Shown in pieces: positions 46,809 through 59,521 of a DNA stretch of 64,000 nt. The stretch is from an uncultured Carboxylicivirga sp. (GTDB lineage Bacteria; Bacteroidota; Bacteroidia; Bacteroidales; Marinilabiliaceae). A program made the translations under genes and the position numbers. Below the pieces are notes generated by a model. The model worked only from the letters and a program-made list of their open reading frames with translations. It was not told the DNA's origin and searched no databases. The first letter of the stretch is position 1; each line of letters starts with the position of its first letter. Location of the stretch: the NCBI RefSeq assembly GCF_963668385.1, contig NZ_OY764327.1, positions 1,798,001-1,862,000 of the forward strand, written 5' to 3'.

Positions 46809-47996
46809 TTATTCTTCAACTGCCTCGAATTTATATAACCAGGTTTGACCAGTATCATCGCTGTCACCACCTAATATTAGTGTTTTCTTTGTTACACTTA
46901 TAATAGACAGAGAGGTGAAAGGAACATTGCCTGCATTTACATCAATACCATATAGAATAGTGATTCCATTTAAATATAAATGACCAATAGAATATCCATC
47001 AACTCCAGATAAGTCATACTTTAATGTGCCAGAATGAGTACCAATACCTTCAACATTTTCGTCAGCAGCAGTTACTTCTTTAGTAAGAGATAAATCAGAA
47101 AATTTGAATGTCATTGTTCCATCTTGGCGCCCCGTCATGTCGGCATATGCGTTTTGCCACCATCCAGAACCTGGATCTGTGAAACCTCTTAATGGACCAT
47201 TTGCCCATACTTTTCCATCACGAGACCATTGCCATGTTTTACTTACATCGGGATTTTCTAAGAAATCGCCGAATAAGTTCTTTAATGCATCTGGAACATC
47301 TGTCAATTCTTCGACAACAAATTCTTGCTCAAAAGCATTTTCAATTACAGTTCCATCAGCCTTTGTATAAGATAGGCTTAATGTGTAAGTGCCGGGATTG
47401 TATACAGAAATAGATCCTTTATTGTTATCACTTGATGAGGTTCCCATTGTCCAATGACATAAATAAGGAGCTTCACAATCAAATGTGATTTTATTACCTT
47501 TTAATCCATCTTTTTCATCTTGAACTAAGGTAATGTTATAGTCCGTTCCTAATGTATAGTTAGCTTTTCCAAGAAAATATGGTTTACTGTTCTTATTAAG
47601 ACTTCCATCTTCATTGTATTTGATCCCCAATCTGCTAATCATGGATGATGTCAGGTTTGTCATTGTATCGACCTGAACAGGTAACGTAGTTTCTAACTTA
47701 GTTCCATTGCCGTTTAGTGCATAGAATTGTACTTCTCTTGAACCAGTATAATCAAATAATACGGTTGCGTAGGCTGATTCAACTTGAGTACGGTCCGAAA
47801 CCCATCTTGAAAGAGTTGATGAATTGTTCTCAACAACTACTTCATTTGTGTTGAGCCCATCTATCTGAATAGGAGTAGCTGTTAGTTTAAGGTCCTTAAG
47901 AGCTAATTCTCCGGACATACTGTCTCTATCTTCTATTGGCTCACATGCTGCAAACGTAATAGTTAACAGAGCTATATATAATAGTATTCTTTTCAT
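46809..47996 (-). CDS. PUL surface lipoprotein, probable glycan-binding protein
   Basis: A 395-residue lipoprotein (start ATG 47996, preferred to an in-frame TTG at 48020). The signal ends in the lipobox FAAC (Cys18), followed by the acidic EPIEDRDS, a pattern for surface export in this phylum. The mature protein is beta-rich and has no catalytic motif. It includes a PKD-like portion near residues 170-230 (TFDCEAPYLCHWTMGTSS, YNPGTYTLSLSYT) and a C-terminal half with Trp/Asp-rich strands. As the gene directly after susD it fits the SGBP/SusE position, which captures glycan at the cell surface. The glycan is inferred only from the neighbouring enzymes. Confidence 0.8.
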   Translation of the reverse strand: MKRILLYIALLTITFAACEPIEDRDSMSGELALKDLKLTATPIQIDGLNTNEVVVENNSSTLSRWVSDRTQVESAYATVLFDYTGSREVQFYALNGNGTKLETTLPVQVDTMTNLTSSMISRLGIKYNEDGSLNKNSKPYFLGKANYTLGTDYNITLVQDEKDGLKGNKITFDCEAPYLCHWTMGTSSSDNNKGSISVYNPGTYTLSLSYTKADGTVIENAFEQEFVVEELTDVPDALKNLFGDFLENPDVSKTWQWSRDGKVWANGPLRGFTDPGSGWWQNAYADMTGRQDGTMTFKFSDLSLTKEVTAADENVEGIGTHSGTLKYDLSGVDGYSIGHLYLNGITILYGIDVNAGNVPFTSLSIISVTKKTLILGGDSDDTGQTWLYKFEAVEE

Positions 47997-48013
47997 GAGA
48001 TTAATTTTAAATA

Positions 48014-49732
48014 TTACCAACCAGTATAATTTGCTGATGCATCACTATAACCCGGAGCTTGTTCAAGTACTCCATTTGATAGTGCAATTTCAGATTCAGG
48101 AATTGGAAAGAATCCGCCTGTTGCATTATATCGGGCTTTGTAACCTCCACCAAAAGCTTTCATTACGGTTTCTTTACCACTTTCATAAAGTTTTTGTCCA
48201 AGTTGTTTTTCAAGTAAGTCAGGTGCATCACCCCATCTTCTGATATCTGCATATCTTCTACCTTCAAAAGCTAATTCGTACCTACGTTCTTTTTTCAAAG
48301 CGTCTAATGAATAACTGATATCATCTAATCCAGCTCTTTCTCTTACTCGGTTAATTCCATCTGCTGTTTGAGTTAGTTCGGAATGCATTAATAATACATC
48401 AGCAAAACGTATTAACATTAAGTCATTTACACCGTCAAGTTGAAAGTTGTCAGTTGCTTCAAACATTGGAACAGAAAATGAAGAATAGTATGTTGTATTA
48501 CCTTCTGCATCTACACCTTTTTTAGCAGAAATATGAACACATTTCATTTGCCAATAATCAGTTTCTTCCATCATAGTCCATTGGCCAAAAGCATAATTGT
48601 CAAGATCGGCAACTGGCATAATTGATGATTCACGTCTTAAGTCATTTGGTTCGTCATTTCTCCAGTCATTCCAAAGTTGAGGACTAACAGGTCCTGCACC
48701 CCATCCTTGTCCAAGAGGGAAAGTATTACCATATGGCTGTCCACCTCTGACTCCAAAGTGTAATAGATATTGATTCGAATAGCCAATTGTGGTACTCCAA
48801 GAGGCAAAGTTTGAAAATTTAATTGCAAATACTGATTCTTTATTGCCATCACCTACCCATCCTAGCGGATTACCATCCACGCCATTTTTTCCTGCAACTT
48901 TAGCAAAATCATCAATTGAATACGGATTTGTATATGCCCATAAATTACGGAAGTCACCAACTAAATCGTGGCCACTATTATCAATACAATCTTCAAGATC
49001 TGTTACAACTTGATCTTTAGTTAAGGAGGTACCATCCGTTAATGTAATGCTACTTTGATCGTAATATCCAGTATAGAATAAGAAAACTCTAGCAAGTAAA
49101 GCTTCAGCAGCCCATTTAGTAACGTGTCCAGCTTCAACTTCGTTGTATGGAACTGAAGGCAATAAGTCAATAGCTTGTAATAAGTCAGATGCAATTTGAG
49201 CATATAATTCAGGTGCACTTGACTTTGGTAAATTCTCTGCCTCATCTGAGTTTAACGGCATTGGAACTTCTCCATACATCTCTGCTAGTTCATGGTAAAA
49301 GAATGCTCTTAAAAAGTAAGCTTCACCTTTCATCTTATTAATATTATCACCTTCTAAGCCCATTCTTTCAATAGATAAAAGAATACTATTGGCTCTGAAA
49401 ATACCTTTGTAACGTTCTAACCAAAAAGGTCTGGAAGCATCGGTATTAAAATTCATAATTTTATCCCAAGCCTGCATTAGTTTATCGTCAGTTCCACCAC
49501 CACCAAAGCGATCGTCAGAAGCTAATTCTGCTGCATAAAAGTAAGTACATTGAGGGTTCGCAACAGCAGTGTTTAAGGTATTGTAAATACCAATTACAGC
49601 TTGTTCTACATCGCCTTCATTAGCCGGGAAATTTGTTGTGTTTTTTTCAGTAAGGTTTTCAGTATCCAGAAAATCTTCGCAACTAGTGAAAAAAACTAAG
49701 GCTATTGCTGCAAAATATATTAATTGTTTCAT
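48014..49732 (-). CDS. SusD/RagB-family surface glycan-binding lipoprotein
   Basis: A 572-residue lipoprotein (lipobox FTSC, then EDFLDTENL, the classic SusD start). It follows the SusD layout, with helical TPR segments that frame a glycan-binding face. Examples are KMKGEAYFLRAFFYHELAEMYG-type helices, AAEALLARVFLFYTGY and, near the end, ERRYELAFEGRRYADIRRWG, typical for SusD. It forms a complex with the SusC protein 12 bases upstream and acts as a lid over its transport channel. It is the second gene of the operon susC-susD-surface lipoprotein. Confidence 0.96.
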   Translation of the reverse strand: MKQLIYFAAIALVFFTSCEDFLDTENLTEKNTTNFPANEGDVEQAVIGIYNTLNTAVANPQCTYFYAAELASDDRFGGGGTDDKLMQAWDKIMNFNTDASRPFWLERYKGIFRANSILLSIERMGLEGDNINKMKGEAYFLRAFFYHELAEMYGEVPMPLNSDEAENLPKSSAPELYAQIASDLLQAIDLLPSVPYNEVEAGHVTKWAAEALLARVFLFYTGYYDQSSITLTDGTSLTKDQVVTDLEDCIDNSGHDLVGDFRNLWAYTNPYSIDDFAKVAGKNGVDGNPLGWVGDGNKESVFAIKFSNFASWSTTIGYSNQYLLHFGVRGGQPYGNTFPLGQGWGAGPVSPQLWNDWRNDEPNDLRRESSIMPVADLDNYAFGQWTMMEETDYWQMKCVHISAKKGVDAEGNTTYYSSFSVPMFEATDNFQLDGVNDLMLIRFADVLLMHSELTQTADGINRVRERAGLDDISYSLDALKKERRYELAFEGRRYADIRRWGDAPDLLEKQLGQKLYESGKETVMKAFGGGYKARYNATGGFFPIPESEIALSNGVLEQAPGYSDASANYTGW

Positions 49733-49744
49733 ATTATATCGAAA

Positions 49745-52700
49745 TTAAAATTTAAGGTTAAGTCCAACTAAATATGTTCTTGGAGCAGGATAAAAGCCAA
49801 GATCAATACCTCCGGACCAATTGCTTTGATTAGCATCTCCATCTCCACCACTATAACCGTAACCAACTTCAGGGTCCATTCCCGAATAGTTAGTAAATGT
49901 GTAAAGGTTTTGGGCAGAAACGTATACTCTAACTTGTTGTAGAGGCATTTTTTTGAAGGTTTTCTTTAGGTCGTAACCTAATGTAACATTCGTAATTTTC
50001 AAGTAATCTGCATCTTCAATGTAAATGTCTGAAATATATTGAAAATTGGTGTTGGCACCTGGAGTTAATCTAGGAAAACTATTTGATGTTCCTTCTCCAT
50101 ACCAACGTCCAAAAATATCAGTTGTATAGTTTTGAGTTTCACTATCGGCGAATGAGCGATATGATTTAGCAATCTGTTGTCCAAAGTTACCATTTGCTGC
50201 AATACCCAAGTCAAACCCTTTATAGTTTAACCCAATATTAATACCCAAAGTCATGTCAGGTAAATAACTACCGATTTGAGTTTTATCATCTTCGTTAATT
50301 ACGCCATCTTTGTTAGTGTCCGAGAATATTACATCACCTGGTTGTGCACCATCTAAAACACCTAAGTTTTGACTTCTACGAGCATCGATTTCACTTTGAT
50401 TTTGATAGATTCCTTCAGTCTTAAATCCCCAGAAGTAACCAACCGGATAACCAACTTGTGCACGATACATTTCAGTTGTACCTTGACTTAATACATTTGG
50501 TTCACCATGTATAATGCCTTCTGCATTGTCAATTCGTGTTACTTCATTTTTAAGGAATGTTGTATTTACTCCAATATTGTAGCTAAAGTCATTAATTCTA
50601 TCATTCCAATTAAGTGCAATTTCTACACCTTTGTTTTCAATGTCTCCACCATTAATGTAAGGAGCTCCAGTTCCATAGGTTCCAAGAACAGGTGCTTTTA
50701 CTAACCAATCTTTAGTTGTTTTTTTGTACCAGTCAAAAGCAACGCCTAATCTTGAATTAATAAATCGGGCATCGAAACCTAAGTCTAATTGTTCCGAAGT
50801 TTCCCACGAGATATCTTGATTAGGAAGAATATTTTGGTATGCGCCTTGCGATTGATAGTTTTTTGAGTTAGCAAAAGAGTATTTTGCAGTTTCAGGGAAG
50901 CCTACGGTTGCTATGTATTGAAACATTTCCACATTAGCATTACCATTTTGTCCCCAACTGGCACGTAGCTTGAAAAAGTCCATCCAGCTACTAGTCCCTT
51001 CCATAAAAGATTCATTGGATACAATCCATCCAGCAGAAAGTGATGGAAAGTAACCCCATCTGTTACCTTTTGCAAAATTTGAAGAACCATCAGCACGAAT
51101 GATTGCAGAAAACATATATGTTTCATCAAAGTTGTAGTTTACACGTGCAAATACAGAACTTAAAGCTCCTTGGTTATCTGGTTTACCATCAATAATAGTT
51201 ACGCCATCTGTAGTTCCTGTAGTGTTGCCTAACCATGCATGGTCAAAGTCAGTAAATACATTCTGTGAGTTTGATACATTCATTGATTCACCCAAGCCAA
51301 ATTTTTCCATTGATTGTCCAACTAATGCATCAATTTTATGTTTCCCAGTTTGGAATGAGTAACTTAACGTATTTTGCCATTGCCATTGCTGACCAATACT
51401 CATGCTTTGCGTAGTAACATCAGCTGTTGGGTTGTAACCGTCTCCCGATGATGCTAATTCGAATGTTGGCTTATAACTCCTGTAACTACTTGAATATGTT
51501 TTGTACCCAAATGAACTTTTATAGATTAAATTTTTAATTGGTTGAAATTCAACATAAGCACTTGCTTGTAAGTTGTGGTTTCTTGATAGGTTGTTACTTC
51601 TGTATTGCATTAATGCAATAGGGTTTGCCAAATATGGATTGAAGTCGGTTATTCCGGATGCATTATTGTCAGCACCATTCCAGTATTCTCCGTTCTCATT
51701 ATACACAGGCATTAATGGACAAGCAACTAATGCTGAGTGTATGTCGTTACCGTATATATTTCCAATTTGGATACCTTGTTTTGTGTTGTAGCTATAATTT
51801 AACGTTTGGCCAAACTTAACAATGTCTAAATCATCTTTTTGATATAAAATATGAGTTGAGTTTAAACGAGTTGTATATCTTTCAAAACTTGGTTGAACAG
51901 GTTTTCCGAAGATCCCCTCTTGAGAAGTGTATGAAAAACCAATTGAATATGTTGAACGATCACTTCCTCCAGTGATGTTTAATGCATGACTTTGTGTAGG
52001 AGCATTCTTCACTCTCATTTCTTCCAGCCAATTAGTTCCTTCCCATCCATTTTGGACATCCTCATATATTTCGGGTATTAATGTTGCCCAATCGTAAGGA
52101 TCTTTACCATCGTTAAAACGCGTTTCATCCATCATTGCCATGTACTCTTTGGCATTAAGTAATGATGGCATTTTATATACATTCTGAACTCCATAATAGC
52201 CATCATAACTAACCTGCATTTTACCCGCTTTGCCTTGTTTGGTTGTTACTAATATAACACCGTTTGCTGCACGAGCACCATAGATAGCTGCTGAGGCTGC
52301 ATCTTTTAATACATCAATGGATTGAATATCAGAAGGACTTAAAGAATTAATATCTCCTCCCACAACACCGTCAATTACGTATAATGGATTTGAGTCACCA
52401 ATTGTACCTAATCCACGAATGTTTACTTTGAATCCTTCTCCTGGCATCCCTGAACTTTGTGTTATGTTCAAACCAGGGCTCTGACTCTGCATCGCTTGCA
52501 GTGGACTTACTGTATTCAGTTTTTGGATATCCTCTCCTGATACATTTAAGTTTGCTCCTGTTACAAGAGCTTTTTTCTGAACCCCGTAACCAACTACAAC
52601 AACTTCATCCAAATCGGTTAGTTCTTCCTGTAGCACAAGGTTAATTGTTGTTTGATCTCCAACTATCACTTCTTGTGTTTTCATTCCAATAAAAGAAAAG

Positions 52701-52909
52701 GATAATACCGATTCTTTACTGGTTACGTTGAGCGAGTAATTACCGTCAAAGTCGGTAATTATTCCATTAGTAGTACCTTTTTCAGCTACTGTTGCTCCAG
52801 GTATAGGAGCTCCTTGTGTATCCGTAATTTTACCGGAAACACTAACCTGAGCATAGGTAGCTATACCCATACACAGGCCAATAATTAGAAATAATACTCT
52901 TTTTTTCAT
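49745..52909 (-). CDS. SusC/RagA-family TonB-linked outer-membrane transporter
   Basis: A 1054-residue receptor. The signal covers about 1-20. A carboxypeptidase-like beta domain follows (about 22-100, SVSGKITDTQGAPIPGATV), then the TonB box region LDEVVVVGYGVQKK. The plug (about 120-225) has SGMPGEGFKVNIRG, NPLYVIDGV and VLKDAASAAIYGARAANGVI. A 22-stranded barrel ends in LVGLNLKF. It imports oligosaccharides across the outer membrane with SusD, powered by TonB. It starts the minus-strand side of a divergent locus whose other side encodes GH43 and GH2 enzymes. The 828-base upstream gap separates the two sides. Confidence 0.97.
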   Translation of the reverse strand: MKKRVLFLIIGLCMGIATYAQVSVSGKITDTQGAPIPGATVAEKGTTNGIITDFDGNYSLNVTSKESVLSFSFIGMKTQEVIVGDQTTINLVLQEELTDLDEVVVVGYGVQKKALVTGANLNVSGEDIQKLNTVSPLQAMQSQSPGLNITQSSGMPGEGFKVNIRGLGTIGDSNPLYVIDGVVGGDINSLSPSDIQSIDVLKDAASAAIYGARAANGVILVTTKQGKAGKMQVSYDGYYGVQNVYKMPSLLNAKEYMAMMDETRFNDGKDPYDWATLIPEIYEDVQNGWEGTNWLEEMRVKNAPTQSHALNITGGSDRSTYSIGFSYTSQEGIFGKPVQPSFERYTTRLNSTHILYQKDDLDIVKFGQTLNYSYNTKQGIQIGNIYGNDIHSALVACPLMPVYNENGEYWNGADNNASGITDFNPYLANPIALMQYRSNNLSRNHNLQASAYVEFQPIKNLIYKSSFGYKTYSSSYRSYKPTFELASSGDGYNPTADVTTQSMSIGQQWQWQNTLSYSFQTGKHKIDALVGQSMEKFGLGESMNVSNSQNVFTDFDHAWLGNTTGTTDGVTIIDGKPDNQGALSSVFARVNYNFDETYMFSAIIRADGSSNFAKGNRWGYFPSLSAGWIVSNESFMEGTSSWMDFFKLRASWGQNGNANVEMFQYIATVGFPETAKYSFANSKNYQSQGAYQNILPNQDISWETSEQLDLGFDARFINSRLGVAFDWYKKTTKDWLVKAPVLGTYGTGAPYINGGDIENKGVEIALNWNDRINDFSYNIGVNTTFLKNEVTRIDNAEGIIHGEPNVLSQGTTEMYRAQVGYPVGYFWGFKTEGIYQNQSEIDARRSQNLGVLDGAQPGDVIFSDTNKDGVINEDDKTQIGSYLPDMTLGINIGLNYKGFDLGIAANGNFGQQIAKSYRSFADSETQNYTTDIFGRWYGEGTSNSFPRLTPGANTNFQYISDIYIEDADYLKITNVTLGYDLKKTFKKMPLQQVRVYVSAQNLYTFTNYSGMDPEVGYGYSGGDGDANQSNWSGGIDLGFYPAPRTYLVGLNLKF

Positions 52910-53737
52910 ATACTTAAACTTAAGTTATTTAAGGAAGTTTAAAGTTTTACTTATTACTTCATTTGGGTTTAATTTATTAAACTATTTGTATAATGTACGT
53001 TAATGTATTATGTACTGTCTCTTTATTTAAACCTCTTTGCTATATATCAGTTGTTTAATGTCTTTATTTAACAGAGTGTTTCCAGTACACTTAGTAAAAA
53101 CAAAAGTACTTCATGCAGGCTGAAGGGACTAATACTATTTTATCCTTCCTTTGTATTATTTAATTAAATATTAACATACATAAACACTTTTACTCACCGT
53201 AAATCCTTGATTGGTTTTTGCTAAGGATCATAAAAACAGGAGTATATGCTTGTATTTTTGATATAAGAAGCTAATAGGATTTTAAGGGATTAATTACTAA
53301 ATTAATACATTACGCCTTTAGTGCAATAGCAGTATATGTAGTGATGTTTTTTGTGTTAAAACTTAGGGTTATTTTACATGGATTTTTTTAGAAATGTCTT
53401 GTTAAAATTTATAAAAATGAAAATTGATTGGTGAATCATTCTATGAATGTTGAATATTAATTATTTATCTATTTGTTGAATTCGGTTAGATGAAGCCTAG
53501 CAAGATGGAGATTATAATAAAATGATTAAAAGATGAATAATTTTTAATAATTGATGGATAAATAGATCATCCAAGTAAGCTTGGTCAATATTGTGGTATC
53601 TTTAAAAATGTAATAGAGATAGTCTAAAAATTAATAAAAATCAAAATGTGATATTGCGATCTTTATCCAAAAGATAGTGATTGATTGTAATCTCAATGTT
53701 TTTAGAATTAAAATAAAACTTATCTAATATTTAATTT
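52910..53737. promoter_or_regulatory. Long divergent intergenic region of the PUL
   Basis: An 828-base gap between the susC and GH43 starts, with no frame over about 22 codons that looks like a gene. On the minus strand TACTTTTG at 53101-53108 matches TANNTTTG, which would give susC a leader of about 190 bases. On the plus strand TATTTTTG at 53253-53260 is a match, but it is 478 bases ahead of the GH43 start. No regulator gene, palindromic operator or known RNA element is recognisable. A small antisense or leader RNA is possible in such regions, but I cannot show one. Confidence 0.4.
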
Positions 53738-54715
53738 ATGGCATTAAAGAATAAACTTCTTTTAGCAGTTATAGCAGTATTGGGATTTGCCAATGTCAAT
53801 GCGCAAACAGAAATGGACAGTATCTATCATTTTACTTCTAATGGTAACCCCGTTTTTACACACAAATATACTGCCGATCCGGCAGCGTTGGTACTAGGCG
53901 ATACTTTATGGCTTTTTACCGGGCATGATTTTCAAGGGGGACAAAAGGGATATAACTTAAAAGATTGGTGCGTGTTTTCAACCACAGATTTAAAACATTG
54001 GACAGAGTACCCAACCCCTTTAAAAGCTAAGGATTTTTCGTGGGATGATCGAGGACAAGCATATGCTGCACACACGGTTGAAAAAGATGGAAAGTACTAT
54101 TGGTATATTAGTACTAATGTATCGGGTATTGGAGTGGCTGTTGCCGATCGTCCTGAAGGACCATACAAAGATGTGTTAGGAACTCAATTGGTAAAGCGTG
54201 AAGATTGTTTTGCATCAACTCACTCATGGACCTGTATCGATCCGGCAGTTTTTATTGATGATGATGGTCAAGCTTGGTTGTTTTGGGGTAACGGAGTTTG
54301 TTACTATGCAAAACTAAAGGATAACATGATTGAATTAGATGGGCCTGTTAAGAAAATTGATTTTGAAGGATTGAAATTTACAGAAGCTCCATGGGTTCAT
54401 AAGTATAATGGTAAGTATTACCTGAGCTATGCAACTGGTTTTCCTGAAAAAATTGCCTATGCAATGGCTGATAATATTGAAGGTCCGTATGAATACAAAG
54501 GTATTTTAAACGAGATTGCGGGAAATAGTAATACCAATCATCAATCGATTGTAGAGTTTAAGGGTGAGTGGTATTTTATTTACCACAATGGAGGTATACA
54601 AACCGATGGAAGTAGCTATAGTCGATCAGTTTGTATTGATAAGTTACATTACAATGCTGATGGAACAATTCAGCGAATTATTATGACTACAGAAGGTGTT
54701 GAACCAGTTAAGTAA
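53738..54715 (+). CDS. GH43-family glycoside hydrolase (exported)
   Basis: A 325-residue single-domain five-bladed beta-propeller enzyme with a signal peptide (about 1-22, ending in VNAQ). The three catalytic acids are visible: Asp47 in TADPAAL (general base), Asp168 in CIDPAVF (pKa modulator) and Glu216 in TEAPWV (general acid). GH43 enzymes cut alpha-L-arabinofuranosyl or beta-D-xylosyl linkages, with a few galactan-specific members. No carbohydrate-binding module is attached. It is 25 bases ahead of a GH2 beta-galactosidase, so it may remove arabinose or xylose side groups before the galactosidase acts. Confidence 0.92.
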   Translation: MALKNKLLLAVIAVLGFANVNAQTEMDSIYHFTSNGNPVFTHKYTADPAALVLGDTLWLFTGHDFQGGQKGYNLKDWCVFSTTDLKHWTEYPTPLKAKDFSWDDRGQAYAAHTVEKDGKYYWYISTNVSGIGVAVADRPEGPYKDVLGTQLVKREDCFASTHSWTCIDPAVFIDDDGQAWLFWGNGVCYYAKLKDNMIELDGPVKKIDFEGLKFTEAPWVHKYNGKYYLSYATGFPEKIAYAMADNIEGPYEYKGILNEIAGNSNTNHQSIVEFKGEWYFIYHNGGIQTDGSSYSRSVCIDKLHYNADGTIQRIIMTTEGVEPVK

Positions 54716-54719
54716 TTAA

Positions 54720-57836
<3,117 letters not shown>

Positions 57837-57854
57837 GATGTAATTAAATAATTA

Positions 57855-57893
57855 AAATGGCTGTCTAATTTATTGAGGACAGCCATTTTTTTT
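57855..57893 (+). terminator. Terminator after the GH2 gene
   Basis: The perfect 11-base arms AAATGGCTGTC and GACAGCCATTT surround a 12-base loop and are followed by T residues to 57893. It is similar in its core to the hairpin at 38091-38121. Confidence 0.85.
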
Positions 57894-58158
57894 AATATTC
57901 TTCAACAACCGGTTCAGCATTTACGGCAAGGCGGTAGCCTAAATAACCACCAATGGCAGCTCCAAGCATCCCAATAGGAATAGCAGCTATTATATTGCCT
58001 GATGTTATTTTCATACCAATAGCACCAAATAACAACTCCAGCGAAAACCAAAGTAATATTAATGTTAGAACATACTGGTTGGCTCTTAATCCTGCTTTGG
58101 CATTAATAATCTTTCTCACTTTACGGCTTAGGTATATCAAAACAAATAATTCTATCAT
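57892..58158 (-). CDS. Small two-helix membrane protein
   Basis: An 88-residue protein from the ATG at 58158. A TTG at 58188 would add ten residues. It starts with a basic segment (YLSRKVRKIINAKAG) and has two long hydrophobic helices at about 31-48 (VLTLILLWFSLELLFGAIG) and 55-78, the second glycine-rich (IAAIPIGMLGAAIGGYLGYRL). A short acidic end follows. I do not recognise the family. The Gly-rich helix suggests helix packing. It converges on the GH2 terminator. Confidence 0.6.
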   Translation of the reverse strand: MIELFVLIYLSRKVRKIINAKAGLRANQYVLTLILLWFSLELLFGAIGMKITSGNIIAAIPIGMLGAAIGGYLGYRLAVNAEPVVEEY

Positions 58159-58456
58159 ATCAAGATCAACTTTGTAACACGGATACAAAAATAGACTTTA
58201 TTAATTTCTATCGATACAAGAAAACCTTTTAATTGTTTGATTTTATAATTGGTTGAAGGTGTATGGGATGTAGTGTTTGTATTTGAACTAACTTATGTTT
58301 CGTTTTGCGATCTGTTATAACGTTAGATTAATTGTATCATCTGATGTGTTGTAATGTATATGTTATATAGAGAGAGTTTATGTAAAACTTGACATTGATT
58401 GATTTAAATACTATTTTAAGTCACAATTTAACCAGATGTAAAACTAAATCACAATT

Positions 58457-59113
58457 ATGGAACTAATAAACCTTCCCCGTTTAAGAAATAAACAATTACA
58501 AACTGTAGCTGAAGATACCATCCGAATTTGTCAGCCATTAACCGAAGTGCAACCCGCTTTGTTAAAAGTTAAAGCTACCTTAGATAGGTTTAAATTAGGA
58601 ATGATAAAAGGTCAGGTATCTGCAACCGAAAAGGTTAGTTTGGATCGCGTTCGCGATCGTTTGGTGTCAGGTTTTATTCACGATTTAAAGGCTGAATTTT
58701 ATTTCCCACATAGCGATGAAGATAAGAAAACTCTTACTGAGGTAAATCAGATCATAAAAAAGCATGGATCATCAATTGTTCGCCTACCTCAAAATGAAGA
58801 AACGGCAGCCATAGATAATTTACTTTTTGAATTAAAACAGCTTAATCAAAGTGTGTTTGAAGGTAATGGATTAAGTCGTTGGTTGCCTTTAATTGAAGAT
58901 GCCAATGCTGCCTATAAAAATGCCGCAGGCGAATTTGTTGACGAAAAAGCAGATGCCGCATTGGTGATGTCGGCATCTATGGTTGCCATGGAATTGACGG
59001 TTTCGTTAGAGAATTTGTACACCTTATTGTTCGCTCATGCAAAAGTGTCGGATAATGAATCGATACATTCGGCATATTCAAAAATAGAAGAAATAGTAAG
59101 TGCGTTAAATTAA
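58457..59113 (+). CDS. DUF6261-like helical protein
   Basis: A 218-residue cytoplasmic protein without signal or membrane segments, almost all alpha-helical. It starts MELINLPRLRNKQLQ and has long helices at about 60-95, 98-125 and 165-215. This resembles the DUF6261 family of Bacteroidota, which has no known function, but the family call is from memory. The clear ATG start and the strong terminator at 59134-59165 mark a single-gene unit. Confidence 0.7.
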   Translation: MELINLPRLRNKQLQTVAEDTIRICQPLTEVQPALLKVKATLDRFKLGMIKGQVSATEKVSLDRVRDRLVSGFIHDLKAEFYFPHSDEDKKTLTEVNQIIKKHGSSIVRLPQNEETAAIDNLLFELKQLNQSVFEGNGLSRWLPLIEDANAAYKNAAGEFVDEKADAALVMSASMVAMELTVSLENLYTLLFAHAKVSDNESIHSAYSKIEEIVSALN

Positions 59114-59133
59114 AAGGTTTGTTTAAACGTGTA

Positions 59134-59169
59134 AAAGCGCCTGTTCGGTCACGAACGGGCGCTTTTTGT
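59134..59169 (+). terminator. Terminator after the DUF6261-like gene
   Basis: AAAGCGCC and GGCGCTTT form the outer stem, with GTTCG/CGAAC inside and a four-base loop. TTTTTGTTTTT follows. Confidence 0.85.
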
Positions 59170-59182
59170 TTTTGTAAAATAT

Positions 59183-59363
59183 CTGAGCAAATTTGCTGAG
59201 TGTTTCGCAAGTTTGAGATAAGCCTGTGCACACGTGCATAATCGTTTCGTGAGTTTGCGAAAGGCTCAGCAAAATTGCTGAAGCAATGGAAGCTTTGCAA
59301 AAGGCCCGTGCACGCTTGCAAAGGCTCTTGGTAGCGTTGATATTAGCTGAGCAAATTTGCGCC
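59183..59363. repeat. Cluster of short palindromes with GCAAATTTGC and GTGCAC cores
   Basis: A 180-base non-coding stretch with several inverted units at short intervals. They are AGCAAATTTGCT at 59186-59197, GTGCACACGTGC near 59226, TTTCG-N8-CGAAA at 59245-59262, CAGCAA-AA-TTGCTG at 59267-59280, CCGTGCACGCTTGC near 59306 and GAGCAAATTTGCG near 59349. Elements recur (GCAAATTTGC or close variants three times, GTGCAC twice, GCGAAAGGCTC/GCAAAGGCTC twice). The GC content is higher than in the flanks. The units do not form a perfect array. It lies between a terminator and the T9SS beta-helix gene. Confidence 0.55.
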
Positions 59364-59521
59364 TATAATTTTAGAATCAGCATAAAGTCGTCTCTCCAAA
59401 AGGTGTTTGATATGTAAAGAATTTATATTTTGGTAAAATGTGTACCGAAAAGAGTTTGGTATACAAGATATGTTATATATTTGATCTTCAGAATCTGTCA
59501 AATCTTTTGAAAGAAGTATTT

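Noticed and set aside
52910-53737. A small antisense or regulatory RNA in the gap before susC.
   Set aside because: Such RNAs are known near other PULs, but no promoter-terminator pair or fold was convincing here.
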